Shown piece by piece: positions 12,267 through 23,909 of a stretch of 41,793 nt of DNA. The notes under the pieces are model-generated. The model was not told the DNA's origin. It saw only the letters and a program-made list of their open reading frames with translations, and did not search any database. This stretch comes from Rhizophlyctis rosea (taxonomy: Eukaryota > Chytridiomycota > Chytridiomycetes > Rhizophlyctidales > Rhizophlyctidaceae). The DNA lies in contig JADGJC010000332.1 in assembly GCA_027596075.1 (NCBI GenBank), forward strand, positions 1 to 41,793. Reading direction: 5' to 3'. Each line of letters begins with the position of its first letter. Within the stretch, counting starts at the first letter, position 1. Made by a program: the position numbers and the translations under genes.

Positions 12267-12676
12267 AATTTTGTCATTGCGGGGGAAACGTGCAAGAGCT
12301 GTCAACAACTTTGCGGGATGATGAAGGTGAAAGAATGTATACTCGGGCCCCTGACTTGCTATCACCGGCTGCCCTGCCTTGATTGGGAATGCGATTATGT
12401 TATGAACACAGTTGTCAAAGAGGCATTACTTCAACATTGGCATTTCTTTGTAATCCTAATCGGACCACAGTCTCCCAACTCAACTGTCACCATTTCAAAC
12501 TTTTTGCAGGCTCTGTCCATGCAGTGTGCAAGGAACAATCATCTGCGTGCATGGCTGGTAAACAATCGTTTCCGACGCATTTGTTGCGATGGGATAGTAC
12601 TATTATCAATTAAATGAGAAACTCATAAGCCTGCTATTGGGAATGTAAGTTGCCAGTTGGAATCGGAGCGCAGATG

Positions 12677-12684
12677 TATATAAG
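12677..12684 (+). promoter_or_regulatory. TATA box TATATAAG
   Basis: A consensus TATATAAG on the plus strand. It could drive a transcript reaching the membrane-protein gene at 13416 with a long or spliced leader, or a separate non-coding transcript. The distance of about 730 bp to the start codon is larger than usual. Confidence 0.4.
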
Positions 12685-12718
12685 TCGAGGGCCAATTGGT
12701 TTTCCGGGATGCAAACGA

Positions 12719-12737
12719 TGCAAATTGGCAATTTGCA
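12719..12737. repeat. Perfect short palindrome downstream of a TATA box
   Basis: TGCAAATT-GGC-AATTTGCA has 8-bp arms around a 3-nt spacer, about 35-60 bp past the TATA box. It may bind a dimeric transcription factor. The function is not known. Confidence 0.45.
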
Positions 12738-13415
12738 ACTATCAACTACTCAAAGGACCCTGGACCTGGAGGAGGGGTAAACAAACCCTGGCATTCATCT
12801 AGTCACCTCGCCTCCAGCGCCACATCATCCAAATGGGCCCAGACTTTATTGGTGCGCGGTAGTCCGAGCGCCAACGACCCGTCACACCGAGAAGAAGGCA
12901 CGTTCGTTCGTTGGTTCGGTTTGACCATCTTGTCGATAGCTCCGAGAAGAGGTTGCACTTGTGCAACAACTTCAAAAGGAAGGTTGGTAGACTTGTCCCA
13001 CAAGTGGCTTCATTCTAATGACGGCCCAAACTTCCCACATTCAAAAGGACCTTGCGAGCATGGCATTACCGTCCCTTCCTTTTGAGTTTGTCCCTTGCTG
13101 ATGGGCGTAGGTAGTCCCGAGTTGTGAGCCGTTGCTTGTGCTTTATGTGCCGTCGTTGCCGTGTGTATATTGAGCTCCATCACTGTCCATTTCGACCTCG
13201 CTTCCAGCAATCAGCGTGAATTTCGACAACTCCAAGCTTTACCGTTCCCATTTACGCCACCAGGACCACTCTGCCGAAAACCCCTCCATTCCGCATACAC
13301 ATCAGTACAACACAGACCAGCAGACGAGTTGCCATAAAACTTCTTGTTTCCCCCACTCCTTTTGGTTCCTGCCTTCTTCTCTTGCTACATACAGGTTGCT
13401 GGATAGTGGCATAGG

Positions 13416-15120
13416 TTGGAGGCCATGCAGCCCCTACAACTTCCGTTGTGGGCTGTACTACCCATTATCTTTCATTTCTGTGGAGTCGTCGATGGTCAAA
13501 GTTCCTATGGTCAATACGGGCAGCTGACCCAAAACTTGGTCGATGTTGCATCCAATCTGCAACTGCCCAATGGCACCTTCCCGATATCTTCCACGGGCAG
13601 CGGACAAAGTGCAGTCTACAAGAAGGGCATTGCCTATGTCGCGGGCAGCATCCCGCGTGTAGAAGATGGCTCCAACGCACAGGTATGTCTTCTCAGAGTT
13701 ACACACATATTAGAGATGGTGCTCATATCAACCTATGTGAAATCAGTATCCTACTGGGCTCCTAATTGATATGCATGAAGCATGCCCCAACGCGACCGGC
13801 ATCACGCAACGTCCTCAAGCCAATGTCATTCTCCTTATCAACGCCACGAAAGCTTCAATCTTCAAATGCGACCTCAACTCCAAACTCGATGCTGTCCGAA
13901 CATTTGGCAACAAAACCGTAGGCCTCATCATAGCCGTCGACGGCGACCCGTTCTCCACCGATCCCAAACCAGATGCGCTGTCAGCGGCTATAACTGCAAA
14001 GTTCGGTACCACCGTCCCACCTGCATTGTCAATCGATCCCTCCGTTGCCAGCGATCTGGCATCCGCCTTCTCTTCAGCTCCATTTGCCAGTTATGACTCC
14101 ACCTGGGAGCAACAATGGGCTAGTCGACAACCGTTCCGCGCAATTCAGATTGCAATGGCAGATACAGCAACGGCACCTGATTCGGGAGGATTCAAATGGT
14201 GGGTGTTGATAGCAGTAGGGGCAGCGGTACTTGTTGTGGGGAACTTAGTAGTTGTGGCATATTGCTGGGAAAGGAAGCGAAAGGCCAAACCAATGGGTTC
14301 GGCACATTCATCGCACCATAGTGGGAATGTACCAATCGATTTGGGGTGGGTCGATATGCAATACGGACCACATCGTCGGGCACCAGGAGTCTCGAATATC
14401 TCGGCTACAGCATCAATGGCTCCCCTGAATCGACATAGCATGGGCCCAGTCGTAACTGGAGAAGATGGGGAGCCATACATCTACTACGATGCCCAAAATG
14501 GTCGGAATCCAAACACGTCCAACGGGATTGGGAAATGGGACATCCCCACCAACCTACCATTAGATCGATCACAAAGTTCATCTTTGATGCCCTACCCGCC
14601 ATACCCACCATACCAACGAGGAAACGACACCGGCAGCCAGAACGGATCCAGAAATGGATCACGAAACGGGTCTCGACACGGATCCCGCAACGGCTCCCGA
14701 CACGACTCCATCTACATCGTTCCCGCACCACCACCACCCATCATGCCCTCCACCATGCCCATTGCGGATGCCGGACGAGCTTCGCAGTCTTCTCACGCAC
14801 AACAACCCCGACCTATATCACCTGAACCGTTACCCCACCCACCATCAGATATCGCTGGACACGACCGATCCCAATCGCCGGAGGAGTTGGCGGAAAGTGC
14901 GAGGGAGGGTGGGTGGAAACTTGTCGATGGGGTTTGGTCTTTATCTGGTGGGACGCCTGAGGCGGTGGGGCCGGCACCTATACATCGGAGGGATTATGAT
15001 GATATGGATTTACAGGCTGGGCAACATTTGGAAGGGGAGGAAGGTGAATTGCATCATCGCTATGCTCGGTCACCGGTGGTGGGGTCTGATCCTTGGGGGT
15101 CTTCGCAGAATGTTTGGTAA
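13416..15120 (+). CDS. Secreted/single-pass membrane protein with PA-like ectodomain, spliced
   Basis: There are two exons, 13416-13682 and 13747-15120, joined by a 64-nt GTATGT...CAG intron, giving about 546 residues. The N-terminus has a signal peptide (MEAMQPLQLPLWAVLPIIF) with a likely cleavage near VVDGQ. The ectodomain of about 190 residues has several N-X-S/T sites and a segment reading VILLINATKASIFKCD, loosely like a protease-associated domain. One membrane helix (WWVLIAVGAAVLVVGNLVV) is followed by basic CWERKRKAK. The cytoplasmic tail of about 280 residues is rich in Ser, Pro, Gly and Asn, with an NGSR repeat. The family is not recognised; the layout resembles fungal surface receptors or sensors. 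Initiation could also be at the fourth codon. Confidence 0.75.
14638..14706 (+). repeat. NGSR/HGSR coding repeat
   Basis: Five degenerate 12-nt units encode NGSR, NGSR, NGSR, HGSR, NGSR and then HDS, in the cytoplasmic tail of the membrane protein. The units differ at synonymous sites, so this is an old repeat rather than a recent slippage product. Confidence 0.85.
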
Positions 15121-15547
15121 TGCGCATTTCAAATAGATTTGTTTTACTATAGCTGTAGTTTTAGCAACCTTTCTTCTCCCTTTCGCCTTTTCCTGTACAT
15201 GATATCGACTCCACTCCTTTTGTGGCGCGTGCAAGTAATAGCTACTATCGAACTTAATTGTGAATAGTGTACATTTCTTGCTATGACCATGTAACTGTAC
15301 CTCATTAATGCATTATTGCAAGCGACAAGAAAATGTGGGATTTGGGGTTCCACCTCTCGTAAGATTGGGGTTATGTCGTTATGTGCACGATTCAAGCTCT
15401 TGGCTGAATAGGCTATTTTTGGGACCCCTCTTTGCTGGCTTACATAAGTACGGTCCACCACTCAGCCTTCCGGCCACCGCAAGCATCCCAAAAGCTCCTA
15501 AAGTCTCCTAATCCAAAACCCATCTCAAGATCGCAACAATTGCGAAG
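15121..15547. other. Intergenic region between two plus-strand genes
   Basis: About 430 bp holding the 3' end of the membrane-protein gene and the promoter of the CaMKMT gene. Nothing else was recognised. Confidence 0.5.
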
Positions 15548-16834
15548 ATGACGGCCCCTGACCCTGACCCAAACGCCAGTCAGGCGGATGTCTCAGTATC
15601 ATCCACATCCCGAAAGCGTTGGCAGCTGCTCCGACGAGCTATAACATCCTCACTTGATCCCCCTTGCGATTCAAAGGACGATATACTAACTGGCGTCTCT
15701 GTGAAGCGGGATACTGCTTTCAACCTGTTTATCAAGACACTGGTCACCGTGACCCGAAACTCAATTGACGAATTCAATGGGTCGGTGAAACCCGGCAAAT
15801 TGTCCGTGATAACAAGTTTGGAAGATGCAATAAATATGATAGCATATGAGCCCGTTGGAAGGCCAGAAGGAGAAGCTGCGTCCGTCGTCAAAATCCTAGT
15901 AAGGTCAGCAGATCCATTTTGCTCAAATTGAGCTCCATCAAAGCTATATCACATCAAAACTCAACATTTCTAGAAAGCTGGACAACTCCCATAAACTCTC
16001 TTTCACCACCCCGTACGCTGGATTCCTGAACACAGGCAACGTCTTCTTATGGCCTGCAGAGGAAATTTTAACGTTCTACTGTTGGAGGAACCCACATCTA
16101 TTCACGTATGTCAACTATGTCATCTGTCAAAAAAGCCCCGCGTAAAAGTCAAATCCTAAAACACCTTGGAAACAGCGGCAAAACAGTCCTCGAACTAGGC
16201 GCCGGATCATCAGGCCTCGCCGCCTTGATGATAGCTGCCACAGCAAACCCACAGAACGTATTGATTACAGACGGGAATCCCTGTAGTGTCGAGGCATTGA
16301 AGTTCAACTTGAACGCAAACAAATCGACTTGGAGTCCTTCCCACATTTCCAAAACATCAATTGAAGAACCTCACCCAAAAGTAGACGTATGTCAGTTAAT
16401 ATGGGGAGACGCTCATACTCCAGAGACTCTGTCTGACGGAGTAGATATTATCATCGCATCCGACTGGTAAGTCGCCCAACCATATGCACAACATCCACCA
16501 CTTTATTTACAAACAAACCCCCCACCACAGCACCTACGAACCCACCTCCCACCCACCTCTCATTCAAACCCTCACCCGCCACCTCCGACGAACCACAGAC
16601 AGCATAGCCCTCTTCTGCGCTCCAACTCGCGGGAAATCCCTCTCCGAGTTCCGCTTAGCGGTTCGCAGCGCCGGTTTCACTGCAACCGTTCATGAGCACT
16701 ACGACGACATTATATGGAAGGAACACCAGCGGTGTCTTGCTGCCACAGTGGATGGTAGTGCTGCAAGGACGTATACCGCAGATCGAGATTACCCCGTGTT
16801 AACCGTTGTGAAATGGGACACCGCAAAAAGCTAG
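15548..16834 (+). CDS. CAMKMT: Calmodulin-lysine N-methyltransferase homologue, spliced
   Basis: CaMKMT trimethylates a lysine of calmodulin using S-adenosylmethionine. Proposed exons are 15548-15898, 15978-16105, 16149-16466 and 16531-16834, about 366 residues. Family features in order are RKRWQLLRRAI, VSVKRDTAFNLF, NTGNVFLWPAEEIL, the SAM-binding VLELGAGSSGLAALM, VLITDGNP, the acidic strand IIIASDC, and ALFCAPTRGKSLSEF with EHYDD. These correspond segment by segment to animal CaMKMT. The third intron candidate is short (43 nt). The first acceptor could be 15973 with a different donor at 15904. Methyltransferase family 16 members such as EEF2KMT are the alternative, but the N-terminal segments favour CaMKMT. 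Confidence 0.85.
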
Positions 16835-17081
16835 TTGATATGTAGTATATTAGAGAAAGATGATTCATTTTGTACATATTAGTTTTCGTGCATATGCTAT
16901 TGGAAAGAATACTACATGGGTTGGTTATACGTTATGCTATGCAGTGGGTGATGATCAAAGTACGCAAATTAAGTTTTCGCACATTCCGCGAATCTATACT
17001 GCAAGAATACGTCAACAAACCATCCACACCAAGAAACTCACAGATGATACATACCAAGTAATCTCAGCAAATACCCGTTCC
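16835..17081. other. Convergent intergenic region
   Basis: About 250 bp between CaMKMT and RhoGEF 3' ends. The plus strand changes from G/T-rich (to about 16950) to A/C-rich (from about 17000), like the other convergent pairs in the window. Confidence 0.5.
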
Positions 17082-20000
17082 TCAAACACCCTCACTCCCA
17101 GCAATAGTCTCCTGACTCCCCTTCACCAATTCCTGTCCCTCGCCACCCCACGCAAATCCAACCTTCAAATCGAGTTGAGGTCCCTTATCGAAATCAAAAT
17201 CGATTTCATTCCATGGCCGGGACTTGTTGTTTTCGTTCGATTTCGATGGCACATCAGCAGCAGGTGCAAGTGTTGATGGTTCCGGAGTTTTGAACGTTGA
17301 CTGGACATGAAGGTCGGCAAGTGTTGATTTGAAATCGTCACGCTTCTCCACTAGACTGCGTAGCTCCTGGTGTTCGAAGAAATTGATTAGCATTTGTTGC
17401 AAGTGCTGGATAGGCAAAGCGACTCACCTCATCAAGACGGTCAAGCCGTGCGAAAAGCTCATTGTTTTCAGCATTTGCGGCAGCCAGCTCCAAGTATTTC
17501 TGTACAACACCCAAAAGTCAGTACGCATGGATGAATCTCAGTCTCAAACCCATCGAAACATACCTTATCCCCATTCTCTTTCCAAACCTTCACCGCATTC
17601 ACCACTTCCCTCAACGTGACATTCTCCTTACTCGTCGAAATCAAAAGTTCATACGCCAACTTCTCATCCTTCTCATATCCCATCGTGGACTCCTGGCCCT
17701 CAAGACCCGCCTCTCCGACGCCGCCCTGACCCACATCCGTCAACTGCTCCACCGTCGAATCCATGTAATCCACCTCACTCTCCTCTCCCGTTCCCTCCAC
17801 CGTCACTTCACTCAAAGTTCTATCAATCACACCTTCCCCACGACTCATGGAATCAACCTTCCTTTCCAACCCTTCCACAACCCGTCCCAACCCGTCAACC
17901 ACCGCCTGCTTCCCCGAAACGCGGCTCCTCAACTGGACATTAACAAACTGCAACCGATCCATCGCCCCCTGCCACATCTCCACATCATCCTCCAACTCGA
18001 TCCTCGATCCCGATTCCGTCACTAGCATTGAGTCCGACCTAGGTGGACACCGAGGCGACGGAGAACTTGCCGAATCAACGCCCACTTGAGTCGTATCTTG
18101 CTCGACAACTTGCTCTGCAGCCTTCACCGAAACCTTCTCACTTGTTTGCGCCGCCTGCTGAGTATTAGCCCGAACACCGCCATCACCGGCATCACCCATG
18201 AACGGAATTTGGCGAAACTCATGCGACGCATCCGTCACATCCGAAGACACCGCATACGATTGAGTTGACTCCGTCTCGCTATAGATCGAATCATTCTCAG
18301 CCTCGTCAGATGTATGAGCAATTTCACATCCTAACCATAACAGGCACTCCGTCGCGATCAACGCGTGGGCCATGTTCTTGCTGTCGCTCGGATGGACATC
18401 AAATAGAATGGGTGCCATCACGTGGCAGAGCTCGTCATCTACCGTTCCGTCTTCGCAGGAAGCGAGAGAGACCCTATTGTACCATTGAACATCAGCATGC
18501 CTGATACCTTATTCATGACAAGCATCCATCATTTGCTGTTACCCACTTTCTCAAATGTTCCAGGAAGGCACCAAGAGTCTTGATACCTTCCTCATTCATG
18601 TTTCTTGTGATGTAATTGCGGAAATCAGGCACCAGGTCGGCATCCGATGGGCGCTCATCGACTGCATGTCATCCAAAGTCAGTTTTCACATCTCCCAAGG
18701 TGTTATTTACTGCAGCAATTGCTACGCACCTTTTGAATGCAGTCGTACAATCTTGAGGATTTCTTCTTGCACATCAACCGGCATAAGTCTGCACCCTCTC
18801 GGGGCTACAATGAAATGCTTGACGGTTCTCGTAAGATCCTCAATCGAAGCCTTTTCCACTTTCTTCATCAAAGACTTCGGAGAATCTGCATTGAATAAAT
18901 TAGTCCATGTTATGTAGGATCTGCTACGCTCATCACCAACCCAGCGAGTCCATCAATTGCTTATCAAATTTCGTATAACGATCATCGCCCGAATAGACTC
19001 CTTTCAAAGATACTTCTGTAAAGCTGGTGAGAAATGTCCAGGTTAGGAAGCGTCAAATCATGTTACCTCGATTCTCGATTGCGGTAGTGAGCATTAGTAA
19101 GATGTCCCCCCTTTGAACACCAAGTGTATCGGTTGGTGCAGATAGGCCATCGTCCCGCACTCTCTCGTCCTTTTTGAATTTCCGCATCACCCCTCGCCTC
19201 ATCTTCTGAAGAGTGCTTTCCGCTCTAGACACCTTCCTAGGCGGCCTCAGAGCATGCATGCGCTGCAAAGGCTCCGGTGCTCTCGCTTGCGGGGCCGCTT
19301 CAATGCCTTCTTCCTCTTTCCCAGGCCTACCCCTCCCGAGAAGCCTGATGGAAGGCGCCCGGAAAGAGAAATTTGACCGTATAGACGGCGTCCGCTGTAC
19401 CTTCCTCTCCCCCACCCACCCCGGACTCCCCAAATCAACCGCCGGCCGATGCAACACCCCAGGCTTTGTACCACCAAAATCTTGCGCCGGATCTACATCC
19501 GCCCGTGAAGAGGATTTGCTACTCATCATAGAAGGAGTACGTCCCACTCCCCATCCCCGACCACTCCGTCCACTCCCTATACTCCACTTGTCACTGTCAT
19601 TTATGTCGATTCCGGTTGCGTGGTCCGCAGGTCTGCCACCAAATATGCTCATGCTGGGTTTTCGACCCAGCGCAGGGGCGAGCGGGAACTTGCGGGAAAG
19701 CAACAGGAGTTCGGCTTCGTAATCCAGACTGAGCAAGGAGGAGCCATCTTCTGCGTTGGCGGCCACAATTGAGCTGATTCGTTTCACTGAATTCCCAGGT
19801 CAGCTCAACCACTCTTCTTGGCTTCTTTTTGATACATCAACTCACATGACGAACTGAGCTTCTCCTTGAAGACTTGCGAGTCACTCCACTCCGGAAGTTC
19901 CAAAATTGCAGGAGCTGACTGATCCGAGGTTGACCCATTCTGTCGATGCCGAAACGTGAATCTGAATTGCTGCTCAGCGCTCTGAAGCACTCCAATAAAA

Positions 20001-23000
20001 GCTGCAGCGACTCATGTTAATCATTGCTCCTAAATTTCGGTTTTGCGAATGAAATCATACAGCATCGTTCCATCTCAATCTGTGTGCATGCACGCACAAA
20101 TTCAGCGTCATCGCATAGGATCAACACCGGTCGCTCCTGCAGAGCAAAGACGTCAAAAACATAAGGAATTGACGAAAGACCATGAAGTTCATCCCAACAC
20201 ACTTACCGCATGCAAAACAGATCTCCTCAACACCTTCGGCTTCGTCACCGCCTCCTTCATCTCTTTCTCCGTCACAACTCTCAAGTTATAATAAACATCA
20301 ACCTCCCCAACCCGTTCTGCAAACAGCTGCGTCGCCCTGCCCGCCACCTTTTTTTCTGGTGGTTGGAACGCATGTTGAACGAGAGTATGTCGCAAAACTC
20401 GGAGTATCTCTTCCTTTTCTGATGCCTTCCTGGCTCGGAGAACGAAAATTTGGAGCGGGTTGGGCGGCGGGGGCATGGTGTGATCTTTTCCTGGATGGGT
20501 TTCGAGCACGATTTTGAAATCTATAACAGTATGACTCGCTGGTGAGCGAACGCTCGCCGGTTTGTTATGTACGACGAAAGAAATTGTCAATGCCTACTCA
20601 CCGGCATCTGCAGAGTCAAACGCACTCATGTTGTGTAAAGGAATGTCGTGCAGCAGGTCATAAGCCGACTTCGACGGATCCACCGGCTTCCCCTTCTTCG
20701 TGTTGCTTCTCAACAGCAGAATCCGAGTACTGAATACCATCAAGTAGACCGGTTTACCGTCCAGTCCAGCAAGAAGCTTCTGCCCATTCGCATCTACCTC
20801 CGTCACCATCCCGATTTCAAACTCTCGTACAAAAGTCGTAGTCGCGCTAGCCAGGGTGTTCCCCGGACCAAGAGCTCGCGAAAAGTTCTGCATGAAAGTT
20901 TTCATAGACATCTCCCTCTCAGTTTCGTTGATGGCTTCAGCAGCACGTACGGCGACCTGCCACGCGCGTTCAATGTGCATACGCTCAGGATGTTCCTTTG
21001 GCGTCTTCTCTAGGAGCTCACGTAGTACCATGGGATAACGAGCTACGCGTTGGACGGGTTCGACCAAGATGTTGTCGAGAGTTGTGCGGAAACCGAACTT
21101 CTGCTCCGCTTCGTCGTTGCAAATCTTGGGAGGGTCAAGATTGCTTGTTAATCCGTGCAAGATGGATGGACTTATGCACAATAAAAGTCCTTACCTCCAA
21201 AAGCTCATGCAGAGATTGGTCTTTCCCCTGTTTACGATGCCGAAGAAGTCGCAATGCAACTTCTCGCTTGCCGAAAAAGCTTTCAAAGCTCTTCACGAAA
21301 CGACCATTGGCTTCATTCCCAGAGCCATCCCGTCCAATGCCTTCAGTATCATCCACCATCTTCATGAAGGCTACCGCCATTTCGCCTGGAGTGACATTGC
21401 ATTGCGATGGCGTCCAATCAGGCGATTCGTCCATGACCCTCTCCTGCGAGGTCCCGCCCATTGCCGCCAAGAATCCTGTGCTCAATTCGATCAAGCCTTT
21501 GACATCGGGTGCAAGTTTCTGAGCCTCAGTGATCGAATTAAATTGCAGTTCGGTCCACTTTTCGGAGAGACGGACACGATAGATCTAAAGTGTATGCAAT
21601 GGCGTTCATCATTTGATGTCCATAAGGCGGGCTGTCGGATCGCCTTTGTTACCTCTTGCAAGGCCCTCAACTTCTGATAGAACGTCACTTCCGACCGGAA
21701 GATTTCTTTCAGTTTGATTGACCGAGTTTCCTCGCCGACTGGACCCGTGGGTTCTACACGAACCGTCTGAGATAACAATGGTCAAGCTTGGCGATTGGAT
21801 GTTATATCCTCGGTAGACGCTTACATGACTTTGGGCGTTGGTGGTTGTGCTTCTCCCCACGTCCAGGTCTATCGGAGTATCGAATCAGCAATGAAGTCCA
21901 TTCAAGACTTATAACCACTGCCACTCACTCAATTCCTTGAAAACTGTACTAGACTGCATGTCGGCTGGCGGAATAAGGTCGTAGGCAGGATTCAATTGCA
22001 GCAGTTGAGCTGTTTGTGCTGATGGTCCAGCTGGTGACGTTATGAGATGATGTCTTATCGTTAGCTTATGACAAGGCATAACCCACAGTCAGCCGTGCGT
22101 TCCGGTACAAGAATATCGAGTACAACGTATGACGGCGGCTGAGAAAGCACGGAATAAGGTGCGATGCGTTGATCAATCGCACAGTTGTCAAAATACCTTT
22201 TTAACTTCCAATCTCAGCAGCTCCGAATAGAAGCCGCTTAGATCGCCCTCCTTGAGAGTCTTCTCGACAGCTATCGCCTTGGTACAAACATATTCGGCGA
22301 TTGAGGAGACAACCGACGCTTCGTTTTCGCGGTCGGGTGGTGCATCAATGGAAGTACCATCTTGAGATGAAGTCGGAGTAGACGGTGCTTTATTCATGAG
22401 GCGGGCCAAAACTGGCGGATTCTGCAAGTAGCTCAAGAGGCTTTCGATGATGGCATTTGAGGTGGAGGTATATACAAATCCCTATTGTAAGCAAAGGTTA
22501 CGCGAAACTCGAAGAATGTCCTACAGGTTTAGATGTGCAACCTACATATCGCGACCGAATGTATACTTTCCGATGGGCGTTGCTGGCCCCATCATCGGAG
22601 AGTTGGGTAGCATCTTCGCTTCCTTGCGCAATGTTCTTTGTGACTGAGATGCAGATGGGCCCAATCAATGGATGATGGGTCATGAACGTTTCTTGACCTA
22701 TCGTTCATCTACACGGTTAGTCCAGGAGTTTGGGAGTCAAACGTAGCTGGCATTGTCTCACAGCACGTACGACATATGGAAGTCCCCCTATAGTAAAAAT
22801 GCTCTCGATATGGTGTTCGGACTTTTTTGAGATCACCTGCGCCTCCGGATTGATACTCGGACCCCAAAGTGGCACTCTCGCGATGCGCTTCTCTTGTTTC
22901 CTCGCCCGTATATGTCAACGTGGAGTAATTGGAGCGCAAGGAAGGATTGCGAGACAACAAGGAGGTTTCGTTGGAGTATGATGGACATGAAGTATAGGCG

Positions 23001-23213
23001 AGAGACTGAAGCTGCACCAAGCAAAGCTAACATTGTCCCACACAAAAACGGTCAGATTCAATGCGCTGCGATCCTTATTGAGTTCCGTGTCGTGAATCGT
23101 GATCCTACCTGGAAAAGCTCATCCTTGGTGGTATTCCCGAGTGTCTTGTGGGTTGCGCGCGCCATCAGGGTATACTGCTTCTGAGTGCTGTCTGCATCAC
23201 CAGCTGCGAGCAT
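17082..23213 (-). CDS. RhoGEF (DH-PH) with long C-terminal region, many exons
   Basis: This is a guanine-nucleotide exchange factor for a Rho-family GTPase. The start at 23213 (MLAAGDADSTQKQYTLMAR) is read from splice continuity. N-terminal exons include a GGLPYV segment near 22760 and NAIIESLLSYLQNPPVLARL near 22430. The DH domain begins near 21700 (SIKLKEIFRSEVTFYQKL), continues with EKWTELQFNSITEAQ, and has the diagnostic helix VEPVQRVARYPMVLRELLEK at about 21040. A PH-like region follows (20190-20800, KPVYLMVFSTRILLL). After a Ser/Arg-rich linker (about 19100-19780) comes a helical region with TLGAFLEHLRK and DDELCHVMAPILF (18400-18580), which resembles the second half of a RhoGAP domain, though no arginine finger was found. 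The tail is acidic and coiled-coil-like, ending at 17082. Splitting into two genes cannot be excluded. Confidence 0.8.
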
Positions 23214-23909
23214 TGAAAAGCGGTGTTGGACGGAGGAGAACTGGTATCAAGGCAAAGTCGGGTGGTGGTGAGAATCCAAGCACCCGCGCCCGCTCGCCGC
23301 AATCTGCTAGAGGAGTAATGCGATTAACAACCTGAAAGGTGCTGGGACACCGACCGGAGGTTTAAGTGGCACCCTGATCTAATTACATATCATAGCCCGA
23401 GCAGGGCCAGTAAACTACGTTCTGATCCAACCAAGGAAGGGTTTTCGGTTCTCGTCGTTTTGGGATGTGCCGATACCTTCTATGCACCCTTTACATACCT
23501 CAATCCGCTGAGAATAACGCCAGTCACCGACAGATGTATTCAACGGAGGAGTGATGGATTTCATGGGAAAGAAGTGAACAAAGGACGAAGATGTCAGGGG
23601 GGTTGTAGTGGTGGTGATGGGAAAGTGTTCTTCCCACCACATGCTGTGCCACTGACTTCACCACCGAATGAGTGGGGTCTGATTACGAGTGGCACTTTCT
23701 CAATCACTCACACCACGTCATCACAGTCCCACTGCCCAAACTCCAGAGCGCAGTTGTCACTGCCAGCCTGCTAGGAAACCCCTTTCCCACAGTCAATTAA
23801 TAGAAGATCGCAACAATATAATTCAAGAAGTGAAAGGTATGCCATCGCCCAGAAATTGGATCTGCTTGACGCTAATACTAAGCGATTGTTGAAGTCTAGG
23901 TCGTCAAAT
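23214..23909. promoter_or_regulatory. Divergent intergenic region, RhoGEF / Dbp5
   Basis: About 700 bp containing both promoters. A G-rich stretch lies near 23600. No TATA box or RNA gene was recognised, and an upstream in-frame ATG at 23856 is considered a leader codon. Confidence 0.5.

Larger units (their letters stand above)
11455..13415. other. Long intergenic region with assembly gap
   Basis: About 2 kb between the divergent Raptor and membrane-protein genes. It contains a 10-N gap, flanking G and C homopolymers, one good TATA box and a short perfect palindrome (listed separately). Open frames of about 100-130 codons (11635-11952 minus, 12696-13085 plus) show no recognised motif or splice support and were not called as genes. 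Confidence 0.6.

Noticed and set aside
12696..13085. 129-codon plus-strand frame in the Raptor / membrane-protein intergenic region
   Set aside because: No family motif, no splice support, and a composition like its surroundings; it may be part of a leader transcript.
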